Source: Halocatena marina | Lineage (GTDB): Archaea > Halobacteriota > Halobacteria > Halobacteriales > Haloarculaceae | Reading direction: 5' to 3' | DNA length: 64,000 nucleotides | Assembly: GCF_025913575.1 (NCBI RefSeq) | Contig: NZ_CP109785.1 | Span: forward strand, 372,001 to 436,000 | Part shown: piece by piece, positions 16,412-27,138 of the stretch | How the letters are laid out: the number at the start of each line of letters is the position of its first letter | How positions within the stretch are numbered: position 1 is the stretch's first letter | Position numbers and translations under genes: made by a program | The notes under the pieces: model-generated | The model's input: only the letters and a program-made list of their open reading frames with translations | Database searches by the model: none | Told to the model about the DNA's origin: nothing

Positions 16412-16774
16412 ATGTCAGTCTACGTAGATTTCGACGTTCCGGCAGATCTTGCAGAAGACGCCATCGAGGCGCTTCAGGTCGCCCGGGACACAGGTTCGGT
16501 AAAGAAAGGAACGAACGAAACGACGAAAGCAGTCGAGCGCGGCAACGCTGAGTTGGTGTACATCGCAGAAGATGTCCAACCCGAGGAAGTTGTCATGCAT
16601 ATCCCCGAACTGTGCGATGAGAAGGATATCTCGTACGTCTTCGTCGAAACACAGGACGACATCGGCCACGCAGCTGGTCTCGAAGTTGGTAGCGCAGCTG
16701 CTGCCCTCATCGACGCAGGCGAGGCCGAGGGTGATGTCGACGACATCACCGCCAAACTCGGAGAACTCAGGTAA
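16412..16774 (+). CDS. rpl7ae: 50S ribosomal protein L7Ae
   Basis: The 120-aa protein is the kink-turn RNA-binding protein L7Ae, part of the large subunit and also of box C/D, box H/ACA and RNase P particles in archaea. The core signature [25 protein letters not shown] (residues about 37-61) and the C-terminal [10 protein letters not shown] are intact. The start [13 protein letters not shown] is family-like; the longer frame upstream is not. It heads the conserved rpl7ae-rps28e-rpl24e-ndk operon, and its stop abuts the rps28e ATG. Confidence 0.97.
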   Translation: MSVYVDFDVPADLAEDAIEALQVARDTGSVKKGTNETTKAVERGNAELVYIAEDVQPEEVVMHIPELCDEKDISYVFVETQDDIGHAAGLEVGSAAAALIDAGEAEGDVDDITAKLGELR

Positions 16775-16996
16775 ATGAGCGCGGAAAATCAGGAGGGTGC
16801 GACGGCAGCCGAGGTCGTCGAAGTTGTCGGAAAAACCGGCATGCACGGCGAGGCAATGCAGGTCAAATGTCGCATCCGATCCGGCGAAAACCAAGGTCGA
16901 ATCATCACACGAAACGTCCTCGGTCCGGTCCGCGAAGGAGACATCCTACAGCTCCGTGAGACCGCCCGCGAAGCAGACGCTATCGGAGGCCAGTAA
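16775..16996 (+). CDS. rps28e: 30S ribosomal protein S28e
   Basis: A 73-aa archaeal/eukaryotic-type small-subunit protein. It has the conserved [20 protein letters not shown] start, the [26 protein letters not shown] core and a short charged tail. The start codon follows the L7Ae stop directly and the stop is 3 bp before the L24e start, so the genes are co-translated. Length is normal for haloarchaeal S28e. Confidence 0.97.
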   Translation: MSAENQEGATAAEVVEVVGKTGMHGEAMQVKCRIRSGENQGRIITRNVLGPVREGDILQLRETAREADAIGGQ

Positions 16997-16999
16997 CGA

Positions 17000-17377
17000 A
17001 TGCCGACGACACGAATTTGCGATTTCAGCGGCGACGAAATCGAACCCGGAACGGGCATCATGTACGTCCGAAACGACGGCACCGTCCTGCATTTCAAAGA
17101 TTCGAAATGCGAGAAAAACTACTTCCTCGGTCGAGAGGCCCGAAGCCTCGAATGGACCGAGTCCGGTCGACGCGAAGGTGGCGACAACACGCAAGCCGAG
17201 TCGGAGTCGGAGACGGAATCGGACACTGAGAGCTCCGATGTGGTCCCCGATCTCGAACGGGCTGAGACAGCTGACACTGGCGTTGAAGGCGAGCCCGGCG
17301 CCGCCGACCAGCCAGATGAGGACGACGTCGAGACGAGTGAGGAGTCTGAAGACGACGAGAACGAGGATGACGAGTAA
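17000..17377 (+). CDS. rpl24e: 50S ribosomal protein L24e with long acidic tail
   Basis: The first 60 residues are L24e, with the zinc motif [20 protein letters not shown] and the matching CEKNYF, so Cys7, Cys36 and others of the family zinc site are recognisable, and the [21 protein letters not shown] signature is intact. The protein is 125 aa instead of about 65: residues 62-125 are almost wholly E, D, S and T. Such a tail would sit on the ribosome surface; its role is unknown. The stop codon overlaps the ndk ATG. Confidence 0.94.
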   Translation: MPTTRICDFSGDEIEPGTGIMYVRNDGTVLHFKDSKCEKNYFLGREARSLEWTESGRREGGDNTQAESESETESDTESSDVVPDLERAETADTGVEGEPGAADQPDEDDVETSEESEDDENEDDE

Positions 17378-17838
17378 TGGCTCGTGAGCGCACCTTCGTG
17401 ATGGCCAAGCCCGACGCTGTTCAGCGCGGACTCATTGGTGAGATCGTCTCTCGGATCGAAGAACGTGGACTGAAGCTCGTTGGTGGGAAGTTCATGCAGA
17501 TCGATGACGAACTCGCCCGCGACCACTACGGCGAACACGTCGATAAGCCCTTTTTCGACGACTTGACGACGTTCATCACGTCGGGTCCCGTCTTTGCGAT
17601 GGTCTGGGAGGGACAAGACGCAACGCGACAGGTCCGCCAGATGATGGGCGAGACCGACCCTGCCGACGCCGCACCCGGCACGATCCGTGGTGATTACGCG
17701 CTGGACCTCGGGAGAAACGTGATTCACGGCTCCGATCACGAAGACCCCGGCGCAAACGAGCGCGAAATCGATCTGTTCTTCGATGAGGAAGAACTCCTCG
17801 ACTACGAACGGATCGATGGCGAGTGGCTCTACGAGTGA
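17377..17838 (+). CDS. ndk: Nucleoside diphosphate kinase
   Basis: The 153-aa enzyme transfers the gamma phosphate of ATP to nucleoside diphosphates. It is full length. The N-terminal [18 protein letters not shown], the [20 protein letters not shown] block with the phosphorylated His (about residue 117) and the EIDLFF end are all present. It is the last gene of the L7Ae-S28e-L24e cluster, a conserved archaeal neighbourhood. The ATG shares a base with the L24e stop. Confidence 0.97.
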   Translation: MARERTFVMAKPDAVQRGLIGEIVSRIEERGLKLVGGKFMQIDDELARDHYGEHVDKPFFDDLTTFITSGPVFAMVWEGQDATRQVRQMMGETDPADAAPGTIRGDYALDLGRNVIHGSDHEDPGANEREIDLFFDEEELLDYERIDGEWLYE

Positions 17839-17900
17839 CCCGTCGATCTCTTCGGTGAGGAGTTCTTAGCGGGAGTTGACATTCATAGCTCGAAGCGTCG

Positions 17901-17918
17901 TTTACATCGATGTAAACA
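17901..17918. promoter_or_regulatory. Perfect 18-bp palindrome GTTTACATCGATGTAAAC
   Basis: An uninterrupted palindrome in the region between ndk and the minus-strand genes. The same outer arms, GTTTAC and GTAAAC, recur in the glnA/yihY convergent gap at 55725-55740. It may be a regulator-binding site or a bidirectional 3'-end hairpin; there is no oligo-T run next to it. Confidence 0.4.
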
Positions 17919-17935
17919 ACCGAGAAAAGCTGTTC

Positions 17936-18156
17936 TAAGCGCTATCGTTGATCCGTCTGTTTGTGAACAGCGGCGCATCATGGTCGACCCGAACGAAATG
18001 ACCAGCGGGATTGACGTCTCCGTCGCACTCCATGCTCAGCAGTTTGATGACCCACGCTTCGTGTTCAATTACGTCTTGGTGGATGTGCTGTGCTCTGTCG
18101 TGGATACGCCGGCACAGAAATGAGCATGTGACCGAAACGAACTTCGGCCGATTTAG
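17936..18156 (-). pseudogene. Open frame with protein-like sequence but no start, possible gene remnant
   Basis: On the minus strand about 60 codons read as convincing protein (RIHDRAQHIHQDVIEHEAWV, then LLSMECDGDVNPAGHFVRVD and DAPLFTNRRIND) before a TAG at 17936-17938. Upstream in the frame there is no ATG, GTG or TTG before a TGA at 18157-18159. The gene may have lost its 5' end, or a frameshift separates it from a start in another frame. No family is recognised; the E/H-rich helix could be part of a small helical protein. The 338-bp gap between ndk and spoVR otherwise holds only the palindrome. Confidence 0.4.
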
Positions 18157-18176
18157 TCACTCGTGATAATCGTCAA

Positions 18177-20174
18177 TCAGGCGAGCCATTCTTCGGGTTT
18201 GGTGTCGTAATCGACATCCGTTGCGGCGAGGTGTTCGACTTCGTTCCACGGAAGCTCGGTCGCAGTGAGATCTTCGCCGTCGTAGCGGAGGAGATTCCCG
18301 CGTTCCTCGGGTGTCGGCTCGCTGTCGCGCCGACGGGCCACCTCGATATCATTCTCGTCGAGTTCCTTGACGATCGTTTTTAGGTTTACCGGGCGTCCCC
18401 ACAGTTTGAAGACGCGTTTTAACACCTGTTGTGCCTGTTCGACATCGAGCATGACGCCGTTGTACTGATGAGAGAGCAACAGCTCGTTGCGGTTGTTGTA
18501 GTTACCGTCTTCGACGACAATTGTCGGCTTGCCGAAGTTCGAGAACTGGAGCATGAGCTTTTTCTTCACGTCTTCTACGTCGGTACTCGTCACCCGGTAG
18601 TCCTTCGTCGTCTCCATATACTCGTAGGTGAAGTAGCTGTGCTCGTTGACGAACTCCTGGGTGAGAAACTCATCGAGGAAGGTCACGTCGTTGTGGCTCT
18701 CACGAACTTCACGCATCCGATCCCATCCAGCACAGTAATCGACATGGTCGAGCGCCTCTTCGACAGTCGCGTACCGCGCATCGTCGAACATATACCGCGC
18801 GATGCGCTCTACGTCCGTCTGCGTGATCTGTTTGAGGAAGCCGCGGTTCTGTGGCTTCGCAAGTGAGTAGTGACGCTCGACTAGCCCCTCGTAGGTGAGT
18901 ACCTTCCACGGGAATCGATCGGCGTCGATCTCTCCCGCTTTCGCGGCGGCGAGTCCCTCGTTATCGATGCGTGGATCCTCGGGATCGAGCGCAGCGAGCG
19001 TATCGCTGTCAACCCGGTCAACCACGGAATCGGGTTCAAGATGCTTCATCACCCGATCGAGATCGACCGTGTCGTGGAAATTCCGCCACGTAATGCCCTC
19101 GGTCCGGAGGAGATGCTCAACCACGTTCCGGCGGTTCGTCACGTTCTCAATATACTCCCACAGCTCCTTGCCGAGCTTGTACGGGTTGAAGCCGGGCGAA
19201 CCGAGCACTTTCGATTGGTGATCCGCGTAGTGAATGAACTCGTTTTCGTCCGCGAATCCCTCCTCACCCATCATGATCGACTCCCAGTAGGCAGCCCACC
19301 CCTCATTGAGAACTTTTGTCATTTTTTGGGGTGCGAAGTAGTACGCCTCTCGACGGAGGAGTTCCATTATTTCGCGCTGCCAGTCCTCGAATTCGACTGC
19401 TTTTTCGGAGTCATCGTCATAGCGCATTCCGTGTTTGCGCAGGAATGAGATGATGTCTCGTTTCGGTTCGGCGGGAAACGATGTCACGTCCTCGTCCTTT
19501 CGTTGCTCGTCTAACCACTCGTCGTCGAAGACCTGTCCGATCACTTCTTCGCTCAGACCGAGATCGCCCAATTTCTCGTCGATATCCTCGTCGGTCGGTG
19601 TTTCGTTCGGCCATCCCTCTGCCGTCGAGAACGGCTGGTATTGGTCGATGCAGTCTTCCATACAGAGCACGTTGTCAATCCACGCCTCAACCTCCTCGCG
19701 GTCGATTTCGGGATCATCCATATACGACTCGATGATCTCTGCGTGGCTCGCAAGCATCCGGGCTGCATCGGGATTGTCAGAGAACAGTCCGAACCATTGA
19801 TTCTTTGCGAAGAAGTCGGCATGGGCCTCCACGTGCGTGATGACCGCCTTCTGGTCCGCCAGTGCGTTCGATTCCTGTAAGAACGCGTGTGCCGGATTGT
19901 CGTTGTTGACCAGTTCGTAGGCTTTTCCGCCGAGGAATTGACGCTGTTTTTGCTGTTGGTCGTACTTCATTCCCCAGCGCCAGTGTGGATAGCGATCCTG
20001 AAATCCGTTGTACGCCACGAGCGAATTCATTTCGTCGTAATCGACGACCCAGTAGTTCACTGGGTACGGATCGAGACCGAGCTTCGTAGCTAACACTCGT
20101 GCCTCACGCACGGTGGATTCGAGTCCCTGTGCGATTCGCTGCTTATCCGCTCTGTCTGTCGGTGGCTTACTCAT
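18177..20174 (-). CDS. SpoVR family protein
   Basis: The 665-aa protein belongs to the SpoVR/YcgB family: the N-terminal part contains [33 protein letters not shown] split over residues 38-70, and later blocks include [27 protein letters not shown] and [21 protein letters not shown]. The family is linked to stationary-phase or spore-cortex functions in bacteria, but the biochemistry is not known. It is the last gene of a prkA-prkA-yeaH-spoVR operon, the same association as yeaG-yeaH-ycgB in enterobacteria. It overlaps the preceding gene by 8 bp. Confidence 0.93.
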   Translation of the reverse strand: MSKPPTDRADKQRIAQGLESTVREARVLATKLGLDPYPVNYWVVDYDEMNSLVAYNGFQDRYPHWRWGMKYDQQQKQRQFLGGKAYELVNNDNPAHAFLQESNALADQKAVITHVEAHADFFAKNQWFGLFSDNPDAARMLASHAEIIESYMDDPEIDREEVEAWIDNVLCMEDCIDQYQPFSTAEGWPNETPTDEDIDEKLGDLGLSEEVIGQVFDDEWLDEQRKDEDVTSFPAEPKRDIISFLRKHGMRYDDDSEKAVEFEDWQREIMELLRREAYYFAPQKMTKVLNEGWAAYWESIMMGEEGFADENEFIHYADHQSKVLGSPGFNPYKLGKELWEYIENVTNRRNVVEHLLRTEGITWRNFHDTVDLDRVMKHLEPDSVVDRVDSDTLAALDPEDPRIDNEGLAAAKAGEIDADRFPWKVLTYEGLVERHYSLAKPQNRGFLKQITQTDVERIARYMFDDARYATVEEALDHVDYCAGWDRMREVRESHNDVTFLDEFLTQEFVNEHSYFTYEYMETTKDYRVTSTDVEDVKKKLMLQFSNFGKPTIVVEDGNYNNRNELLLSHQYNGVMLDVEQAQQVLKRVFKLWGRPVNLKTIVKELDENDIEVARRRDSEPTPEERGNLLRYDGEDLTATELPWNEVEHLAATDVDYDTKPEEWLA

Positions 20175-21477
20175 TGCTCTCGGTACTCAAGATTGTGTAG
20201 ATGGCATCAACGACGTCGCCCGGATTCGTCACGTATGCGACTGCAACGTTGCCACTGTCGATGAAGTGACGCTCGACTTCCTCTGCGTGGGTCGCGTTGA
20301 TGGCATTTCCACTCGGTTGTGTCTCGACGTACGCGTGAAGATTTGCGTCGATCTGTTCCATCATTGGAATCACACGCTCGGAGGTGTCGTTCGAGGAGTT
20401 CTCCGAGTCGCCAGCTGCGAACACATAGCGATTCCAGTCGCTCCACGGATACTCCTCTAAGAGTTCGGCTGCGAGTTCGTACGCGCTCGAGATGCGTGTT
20501 CCACCGCCAGATCGAATGCCGAAGAATTCATCGCGCGAGACCGCCCACGCGTCGGCGTCGTGGGCGATGTAGATGAACTCCGCGTTGTCGTATTTGCCTG
20601 TCAGATACCAGTCCAGCGGCGTAAACGTTCGCTCGACCAGCTCTCTCTTCTTCTCACGCATAGAGCCCGACACGTCACGAATGTTCACGACGACAACGTT
20701 CCGCTCTTTTTCTTCGATGATCTCCGGGTAGCGATATCGTTCGTCCTCGCGCCGGAACGGTATCTCTTCGATTCCTTCTTCGCGGATCCGCGTGGCTGTC
20801 GACGTTCGCTCGACCGATGCCATCATCTCTTCGATGCTCTCCCACTCGGTCCGTTCTTCGGGAGGGAGGCTCTCGTAGGCGTCGTCGATCCACGCTCGCG
20901 AGACTGGGATGCTCTCCTCTCGAGCCCACTGGAAGACAGCAGCCGGTCCCATGCCTTCGACCTTGAGTGCCTCGCGGACGTAGTCCTCGTCGAAATCCAT
21001 CGCCAGCTTGCGCTTCAATCCCGATTTGAACAACCGATCGAAATCGAGTGTGCTTGCTGGACCTGTCCGTGTGATGTCGGTGTACTCGCCTTCTTTCTCC
21101 TCGACGACCCGCTTTCCTTTTGGCTCAAGATCCAACCCGAGTTCGTCATCGAGCTCCTGTGCGAACTCCTCGGGATCCATCTCGTAGTACTCGTGCTCAC
21201 CACCTTCTTCGCCCGGCTCTCCCTCTTCATCACCGTCACCCGGCTCTGGCTGTCCAACAGGTTCACCGACATCCGGTGCCTCATCGTTTCCCTGCCCGAC
21301 GCCACCTTGATCGCGTCGGTCGTACTCGAACGAGGGGAGGTCAACGATCTTGATCGGAATGTGAATCTCATCGGGAAGACTCTGTCCGAGGTCACCGTAC
21401 TGGATAAAATCGGCGAGGTCTTGCCTGCGCTCCTCACCGACTTCCCGGTACCGTTCGAGGTCGTCTCTCAGTCCCAT
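20167..21477 (-). CDS. YeaH/YhbH (DUF444) family protein
   Basis: The 436-aa protein has the DUF444 layout. An N-terminal part contains [20 protein letters not shown], a low-complexity G/E/P-rich segment spans about residues 65-100, and a C-terminal VWA-like domain contains [20 protein letters not shown], where DVSGS is the metal-ion-dependent adhesion motif. Partners of PrkA kinases in bacteria are encoded the same way; the inference is a regulatory or phosphorylation-linked adaptor. It overlaps prkA by 10 bp upstream and spoVR by 8 bp downstream. Confidence 0.92.
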   Translation of the reverse strand: MGLRDDLERYREVGEERRQDLADFIQYGDLGQSLPDEIHIPIKIVDLPSFEYDRRDQGGVGQGNDEAPDVGEPVGQPEPGDGDEEGEPGEEGGEHEYYEMDPEEFAQELDDELGLDLEPKGKRVVEEKEGEYTDITRTGPASTLDFDRLFKSGLKRKLAMDFDEDYVREALKVEGMGPAAVFQWAREESIPVSRAWIDDAYESLPPEERTEWESIEEMMASVERTSTATRIREEGIEEIPFRREDERYRYPEIIEEKERNVVVVNIRDVSGSMREKKRELVERTFTPLDWYLTGKYDNAEFIYIAHDADAWAVSRDEFFGIRSGGGTRISSAYELAAELLEEYPWSDWNRYVFAAGDSENSSNDTSERVIPMMEQIDANLHAYVETQPSGNAINATHAEEVERHFIDSGNVAVAYVTNPGDVVDAIYTILSTESNE

Positions 21478-23744
21478 TTGTAACTCACTTGACTCATGAC
21501 GTGTCGACTCGTCAGCTCAGCAGACGCTTCGCTGTAGTCGAACATCTCGATCATGTTGTCGATGGTCTCTTCTTTCACTGTGGCTGTCTCGGTCCCGGTT
21601 GGTGGATCATCCCACTGACGAGGGTCGAAGTCCTCGAATGTCCGGCTGACCTCTTCCCAGTCGTGACTCCCGAGAACCGTTCGGATCACGGGGATTTCCT
21701 TTGGATTGACATCTTTCACCCGGAACTCCTCGTCTCGGTTGTGCCACGCGTGGCGGTTCAGCGCCGTGATGATTTTCTCGATTCGGAACGATCTGACGGC
21801 TTCGGACGGTTCGGTTCCCGAGTAATGTTTCTCGTCGAATCGGCCGAGATGCTCGATCTCGAAGACTTTCATTTTGAGCGGATCGGGATCTTCGTGTTCG
21901 CCGCGGTCGTTCACGATCGGCTCTTCTTCGGCCCACGCGTAGACGTGTTCGACGTATTCTTCGACCGTCGCCACGTCGACGCGCTTTTCGCGCATAATCG
22001 CTGTGAGGACATCCTCCTCTTGGGTAGAGAAGATCTGGTTTTTCACCTGCACAACGCGATTCTCGAACTCCGTTCGTTCGGTGTCGGAAAACACAGGCGC
22101 ATCGCGGAGTCCGTCTGCCATCGCGTCTAGTACGTCGCGTGGCATAATGATGTTTTCAACCGAGAAATCTGGGTGGTGTCGATCCTGCTCTTCGTAGAGG
22201 AGATCTGCAACGACATCTCGTGTGTACGTCACCGGAATGCCGTGCTGTCCATCGGTAGCGTCGTCTGCAAAGTCGAATTCGTCTTTTCCACGCTGATCAT
22301 CGCCGTCGCGGATGTATCCAGCGTCGAACAGCCGTGCTTTGTCCACAAGATCGAGTCCTGGTGGCAGATCGTCTGTGTCGAGGCGCGTAACGACCGAATA
22401 GAGCGCTGCCGATTCGATAGCGTGTGGTGCGAGTTCGCGCTCTGTTACGTCCTGCTCGCTTCCCCGTACAGTGATGGTGAGTGATTCGCGGATCATCTCC
22501 TCCAGCTGATCGTACGAATCGGCCACCCACACTTCGGTTTCGTTCGTTAACTCTCGCCGAAGGAGCTCTGCTTCGAGCGAGAGGTTCGTCAGATACCGGA
22601 ACTCGTGCTTATCAAGACGCCGCTTGAGTGCTTTGAGTGGGTCTTGTCCCTGCCGATCTGCGTGTTGATTGAGTTGTGCTTCGAGGTCGGGGTTAGAGAT
22701 GATGATCAACTGCGTGTCGATGTCCATCCCGATACCCTTATCGAGCTTCACGTGTCTCTCGTCAGGAACGTTGAGCAGCTTCTGCAGGAGATCAGCGTGT
22801 TGTGCGGCGTCCTCGACCAATGTTAGCAAACCGTTACCTTGTGAGAGCACGCCGTCGTAGCTGAATGCTTGTGGGTTCTTCCGACCGCGCGAATCGAGCT
22901 TTTGCAACATTCCTGCCATCCACGATCCCACGAGACGCTCTTTCGGCGTTCCTTCGTCCTCAGAGTGGAGGACGCCGATTCCGTCTCCGATATCGACCAC
23001 GAAGTTCTTCACGCGAAGATGCTCTGGGTTCGTCACAGCCGAAAACAGGTCATCGCGTCCCTGTCTGCGGTACTGCTCTTCGAGGTAGTCATAGGCCTCC
23101 CGACAGAAGGGATCGAGTTTGCTACCGACCTGAATCTCGATGTGATCATCGAGGCGTTCGTTGAGCTCATCGAGCAGGTGCTGGCGAACCGTCGGTGGGA
23201 AAACGGTCAGTGGATGTGACTGGACTGGGCTCGCATACCAATCGTCCTCGTCGCTCACTGGCTGATCGCCGTAGGTAAGCCCGCTGGATTCTCGCGCACC
23301 AGCGACGTTCCACTCGATGGTGTATCGACGCCCCTCGTCGGTCTTCGAGTACTCCCGAAGCCCGTTAATGAGACATCGCTTCATCTCCGATTTTCCCGTC
23401 GCTGTTGGTCCTTCGAGCCAGACGATCTTCTCCTCTTTACCACGTTGGGAGGCGATCGATCGGAGATCGTCGACGAACTCATTGAGCACCTCAGTGTTGC
23501 CGAGAATGGCGTGCTCACCGTCGTTGTGTGGGTCGTCGAAGAACCGATAGCGTTCGTTCTCCTCGCCCTCCTCGACCACCGTTCGGGTACCAGCGCTTTC
23601 GATGGCTTCGAGAAGGTATTTACTCGCGTGTGAGGCTAGTTGGGGCTGTTCAAGGATGCAGTCGACGTACTCCTCGATACCCATCGGCTCTTCGTAGGTC
23701 TCGGTCAGCTCACGGTCTGCCTCATGGATGAACTCCCGACTCAT
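21468..23744 (-). CDS. PrkA-family serine protein kinase, second copy
   Basis: A 758-aa AAA-type kinase of the PrkA/YeaG family. Walker A is [16 protein letters not shown] (about residues 111-126) and [13 protein letters not shown] lies around 350. The C-terminal third carries the PrkA kinase-anchor-like domain. It is related to but clearly distinct from the copy immediately upstream, with an extra C-terminal segment. PrkA proteins act with YeaH and SpoVR in starvation responses of bacteria. The ATG overlaps the stop of the first copy by 4 bp, so both are made together and may form a hetero-oligomer (inference). Confidence 0.92.
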   Translation of the reverse strand: MSREFIHEADRELTETYEEPMGIEEYVDCILEQPQLASHASKYLLEAIESAGTRTVVEEGEENERYRFFDDPHNDGEHAILGNTEVLNEFVDDLRSIASQRGKEEKIVWLEGPTATGKSEMKRCLINGLREYSKTDEGRRYTIEWNVAGARESSGLTYGDQPVSDEDDWYASPVQSHPLTVFPPTVRQHLLDELNERLDDHIEIQVGSKLDPFCREAYDYLEEQYRRQGRDDLFSAVTNPEHLRVKNFVVDIGDGIGVLHSEDEGTPKERLVGSWMAGMLQKLDSRGRKNPQAFSYDGVLSQGNGLLTLVEDAAQHADLLQKLLNVPDERHVKLDKGIGMDIDTQLIIISNPDLEAQLNQHADRQGQDPLKALKRRLDKHEFRYLTNLSLEAELLRRELTNETEVWVADSYDQLEEMIRESLTITVRGSEQDVTERELAPHAIESAALYSVVTRLDTDDLPPGLDLVDKARLFDAGYIRDGDDQRGKDEFDFADDATDGQHGIPVTYTRDVVADLLYEEQDRHHPDFSVENIIMPRDVLDAMADGLRDAPVFSDTERTEFENRVVQVKNQIFSTQEEDVLTAIMREKRVDVATVEEYVEHVYAWAEEEPIVNDRGEHEDPDPLKMKVFEIEHLGRFDEKHYSGTEPSEAVRSFRIEKIITALNRHAWHNRDEEFRVKDVNPKEIPVIRTVLGSHDWEEVSRTFEDFDPRQWDDPPTGTETATVKEETIDNMIEMFDYSEASAELTSRHVMSQVSYKWD

Positions 23745-25813
23745 TCCTCTAGTTCAGTTTTAGCCACCTCCGCTCCGGCGAATTCGAGCACCTCCTTTGC
23801 CCCCTCGCGGGAGTAGCCTTGATCGACGAGTGCTTCGATCCACGCGTTTCGTTCGTCGTCTTCTGTCTCGCCACTGGAAACGAGTGCCGAGAAGTTGATG
23901 TTGTGTTTCTTATCTTCCCACAGCTTCCGTTCGAGTGCCCTGCGCAGCCTGTCGTTGTCCTGTGGATTGAAGCTCGTTCCCTCACGGGCACGCCGCGAGA
24001 CCCAGTTCGAGACTTCCTGTCGGAAGTCATCTTTGCGGTCTTCAGGGATGTTGAGCTTCTCCTCGACGGACCGAAGGAACGTCTCGTCCGGTTCGGATTC
24101 TCGACCCGTGATCTCGTCTTCGATCGTGTCGTCGTCGATGTAGGCCATGACGTGATCCATGTACTTCTCGCCCTGGCGTCGGATCTCATCGACATCGTAG
24201 GCCAACGCGTGGCGAACGTCTTCGATCGCACGCTCTTTGTACTCCTCGCGCACCAGCTCGAGATACCGGTAGTACTGCTCGAAATGTTCCTCGGGAATCG
24301 AGCCGTGGTTTTCGAGATTGGCGTCGAGGTGGTTGAACGTCGTGAGTGGTGAGAGGAAATCTCGACCCCTGTGCATACTGTCCATGATTGCTTCTGCAAT
24401 CTCGTCGCTGATGAAGCGGGGTGAGACGCCTTCCATTCCCTCACCGACGTCTGCGGTTTCTGTGGCTTCTTCACGAAGCTTCTTGACGTCTATATCGTCG
24501 ATTTCGTCGATCTCACCGTTGTAGGCTTTTGATTTCTGAACGATACCGATCTGTCCACCGTCTGGTTCGACGACGCGCGTCAGGACGCCGAACAGCCCAG
24601 CCATTTCGAGCGTGTGAGGTTCGACGTGGATGTCGGGGAGGTCGGCGTTGTTGAGCATCTTCTGGTAGATCTTCGCCTCCTCCTCGTACTGGAGTACGTA
24701 TGGGAAATCGATCCGTTTTGTACGGTCGTTGAACGCCTCCATCTTCTCATCGCCCTTTTTCTCCTTGTACTCGGGCATGTTGGTTCGTCCGACGATCACC
24801 TGATCAATGTCGATCCGTGGATTGTTCTTTGGCTTGATCGTCTGTTCCTGACTTGCGTGCAGGAAATCATACAGGAATTCGCGCTGTAGTTTGAGTAACT
24901 CTTCACCGCTGAAGACGCCACGATTGGCATTACAGAACGCTCCCGAGTAATCGAACGCCCTCGGGTCGGACTCACCGTAGACAGCAAGCTTCGAGTAGTT
25001 GACGTCTCCGGTGAGTTCGGTTTCGTCCTGATTTTTCTTATCTTTCGGCTCGAACGTCTCAATCGCGAGACGCTTGTTTTCGTCGGCCACGAGGCGGATG
25101 ATTTCGATGTGGTTTTCTAACACCTGCTTGAGATCATCATCGTAATGTTCGAGCAGCTTATCCATGTAGAACTCGCTCGCTGGATCGAGTGACTGCTCGT
25201 TTCGGATGGTATAGGGTGCGTCGAGATGCTCGTTGAGTGTATCAACGACCCGATCGCGCTGGGATTGGGGAAGCAAGACGATCGGGTCCTGATTCATCGG
25301 TGAACGGACCACATCGTCGGCTGGGTCCTGATCACGGATCACATCGCAGAGATTGATCCACCGGAAGGTGTACATTCGCCCTTCTTCTCGGAGTGTATAG
25401 TCCTCGAAGTAGCGACGCACCTGCCGGTCGAAGTCGGATTTACCCGACCCGACGGGACCGAGCAGCAGCTTGATTCGCTTTTCCGGACCAAGCCCACGAG
25501 CACCGGATTTTACCTTATTCACGAATTCGTGAATAGCTTCGTGGATGCTTCGTCCGTAGAAGGTGTTTTCGCCGTCGGAAAGCGGATCCTTACTAGCGAG
25601 ACGGTACTCAACGACACCGGCATCTTCATCGTATTCGGTGCCGTAGTAATCGAACATGTCCGCAACGCGTTGATGAGCGCTGCGGGAAATCTTGGGCTCC
25701 TCGTGGACGGTCTCAAGGTACCACTCAAACGAATGAGTGTGACGTAGATCAGCGGGAATTGAATCCTGATACGCCGTGCTGAGGTCTTCGAGGGTTGCCA
25801 TGTCACCTGTCAT
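23741..25813 (-). CDS. prkA: PrkA-family serine protein kinase, first copy
   Basis: The 690-aa protein is the first gene of the operon. The AAA domain has Walker A LLLGPVGSGKSDFDRQVRRY (about 142-161), and a conserved block IDIDQVIVGRTNMPEYKEKK sits near 340. The C-terminal region is the kinase domain in family descriptions. The start could be either ATG at 25813 or the one four codons later (25801). The operon promoter lies in the 340-bp region upstream, which also serves a divergent gene. The C-terminus ends with a UBA-like stretch (EALVDQGYSREGAKEVLEFA). Confidence 0.92.
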   Translation of the reverse strand: MTGDMATLEDLSTAYQDSIPADLRHTHSFEWYLETVHEEPKISRSAHQRVADMFDYYGTEYDEDAGVVEYRLASKDPLSDGENTFYGRSIHEAIHEFVNKVKSGARGLGPEKRIKLLLGPVGSGKSDFDRQVRRYFEDYTLREEGRMYTFRWINLCDVIRDQDPADDVVRSPMNQDPIVLLPQSQRDRVVDTLNEHLDAPYTIRNEQSLDPASEFYMDKLLEHYDDDLKQVLENHIEIIRLVADENKRLAIETFEPKDKKNQDETELTGDVNYSKLAVYGESDPRAFDYSGAFCNANRGVFSGEELLKLQREFLYDFLHASQEQTIKPKNNPRIDIDQVIVGRTNMPEYKEKKGDEKMEAFNDRTKRIDFPYVLQYEEEAKIYQKMLNNADLPDIHVEPHTLEMAGLFGVLTRVVEPDGGQIGIVQKSKAYNGEIDEIDDIDVKKLREEATETADVGEGMEGVSPRFISDEIAEAIMDSMHRGRDFLSPLTTFNHLDANLENHGSIPEEHFEQYYRYLELVREEYKERAIEDVRHALAYDVDEIRRQGEKYMDHVMAYIDDDTIEDEITGRESEPDETFLRSVEEKLNIPEDRKDDFRQEVSNWVSRRAREGTSFNPQDNDRLRRALERKLWEDKKHNINFSALVSSGETEDDERNAWIEALVDQGYSREGAKEVLEFAGAEVAKTELEE

Positions 25814-26123
25814 GGTATCACGGAGCCGGTTTGGTTCTCCCGACCGCGTCAGTCTCAGAGATTACACCGCGCGAGCGTCCCCTACCATCGGATCAAAGTA
25901 TGACGATCAACGCCACACAGACCCGCCGTGTCTCAAATACCGACCAACCAGCACGGAGGAAGGGGACCACACGGGCGGAATAATCCCCGATACTATATAT
26001 CACGTTAGCTCTTCACATACATAAGTCTTCCCTCGATGGCGGTATCTAACATTCATCGCGACAAATAAAACCGCCGGCAGTCGTTGATAAATACGAAGGA
26101 CACGATTGAATCGTGGCTCAGTA
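25814..26123. other. Intergenic region with divergent promoters
   Basis: This 310-bp stretch separates the prkA operon from a rightward gene. A strong TATA-like TACTATATAT lies at 25991-26000, about 185 bp from the prkA ATG; on the minus strand it would give a long leader. No gene-like frame, tRNA or repeat was seen. Shorter transcripts from closer promoters remain possible. Confidence 0.5.
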
Positions 26124-26131
26124 TTTATATA
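26124..26131 (+). promoter_or_regulatory. TATA box upstream of the DUF5820-like gene
   Basis: TTTATATA is centred about 27 bp before an in-frame ATG at 26154, and about 90 bp before the start favoured by homology pattern (26217). It therefore leaves two possible gene products open. Confidence 0.5.
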
Positions 26132-26216
26132 CGGTCCTCTAGCACGCGTCGGCATGTTGATGAGACGGGCGACCAACGATCGTATCTCTCATTGTCTGTG
26201 GTGTTTTACAACAACT

Positions 26217-26603
26217 ATGCACATTGATCCGCCATCGGGATGGCGGCTCTGGAACGAGGAGAGCGAGCGGATAATCCTCGCTTATCGGCCGGACGTGTTC
26301 GACGGGGGATCATTTCCTGCCGCGTGTCTTCCGACAGTCTATGTTACGCGCGGACGACGAACCCGACGTCCGGGAAACCAGCGAACTGAAACAAACACGT
26401 GGTTCGTCACGCTCTTTCTCGAACCGGACGTAGAACACGACGCAGAACGATTCGATACACGCTCTGAAGCTATTGAAGGTGCAATCGAACTTGCCGATCG
26501 GTTTGGGGCTGGTGAGATTGATTATCGCGGGCTATATCAGATTCCTCGCCCGGCGTATTTCGACGCGTTGGACGAACTCACCGGCATCGACGACGAATCC
26601 TGA
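26217..26603 (+). CDS. DUF5820-like haloarchaeal protein
   Basis: A 128-aa soluble protein with the block GWRLWNEESERIILAYRPDVF near the N-terminus and FPAACLPTVYVTRGRRTRRP, matching what I recall of the haloarchaeal DUF5820 family. Function unknown. The C-terminal half is acidic and helical (SEAIEGAIELADRFGAGEID). The start at 26217 fits the family; however, the promoter suggests a leaderless start at ATG 26154, adding 21 residues (MLMRRATNDRIS...) that do not look conserved. It precedes the UPF0179 gene by 77 bp on the same strand. Confidence 0.75.
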   Translation: MHIDPPSGWRLWNEESERIILAYRPDVFDGGSFPAACLPTVYVTRGRRTRRPGNQRTETNTWFVTLFLEPDVEHDAERFDTRSEAIEGAIELADRFGAGEIDYRGLYQIPRPAYFDALDELTGIDDES

Positions 26604-26680
26604 TGACCGCTAGTTCGTGGCTGAACCCCGTCACCAGTTGTGGACGAGGTGTTTAACACCGGTGATACGCTATCTCGGGT

Positions 26681-27130
26681 ATGACCACTGTTACACTCAT
26701 TGGAACTCGACTCGCAGAAGAGGGGGTCGAATTCGTCTACCACGGAGCATCACCTGACTGTGATGGCTGTCCGTACCGGGAGCAATGTCTCAACCTTACG
26801 GAAGGTACCCGGTATCGGGTTACGAACGTGCGAAAATCCGGAACGCTGGATTGTGCTGTCCACGACACTGGCGTCACCGCAGTCGATGTCGAACCAGCCC
26901 CTGTTCGTGCTAATGTTCCCTCTACGAGTGCGTATGCGGGTTCGAAAGCGCAGCTTGGAGGACCCTGCCCCCACACCGAATGTCCGAGTCACCCCTACTG
27001 CGAACCGATGGGTGCCGATTTCGACGGCTCATACAAAATCGCGGAGGTTCTCGGTGAACCACCGCACGATTACTGTATGCTCGAACGAGATCTCACGCTC
27101 GTCCAACTCACGACAGAAGACAAAGGATAA
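26681..27130 (+). CDS. UPF0179 family protein
   Basis: A 149-aa archaeal protein of the UPF0179 family. It has two Cys clusters: CDGCPYREQC (about residues 27-36) and CPHTECPSHPYC (about 96-107), plus isolated Cys in DCAVHD and YCMLERD, together suggesting zinc or an Fe-S cluster. The N-terminal MTTVTLIGTRLAEEGVEFVYHG is typical. No enzymatic function is established for the family. It is convergent with the next gene, with 8 bp between stops. Confidence 0.9.
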   Translation: MTTVTLIGTRLAEEGVEFVYHGASPDCDGCPYREQCLNLTEGTRYRVTNVRKSGTLDCAVHDTGVTAVDVEPAPVRANVPSTSAYAGSKAQLGGPCPHTECPSHPYCEPMGADFDGSYKIAEVLGEPPHDYCMLERDLTLVQLTTEDKG

Positions 27131-27138
27131 CTATTACG

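Noticed and set aside
17977..18123. Plus-strand ORF starting ATG GTC GAC CCG (47 codons)
   Set aside because: The opposite strand reads much more like protein, so this is probably its shadow.
20560..21483. Plus-strand open frame of 307 codons opposite the yeaH gene
   Set aside because: Shadow of a DUF444 gene with a clear VWA motif on the other strand; the plus-strand translation has no recognisable features.
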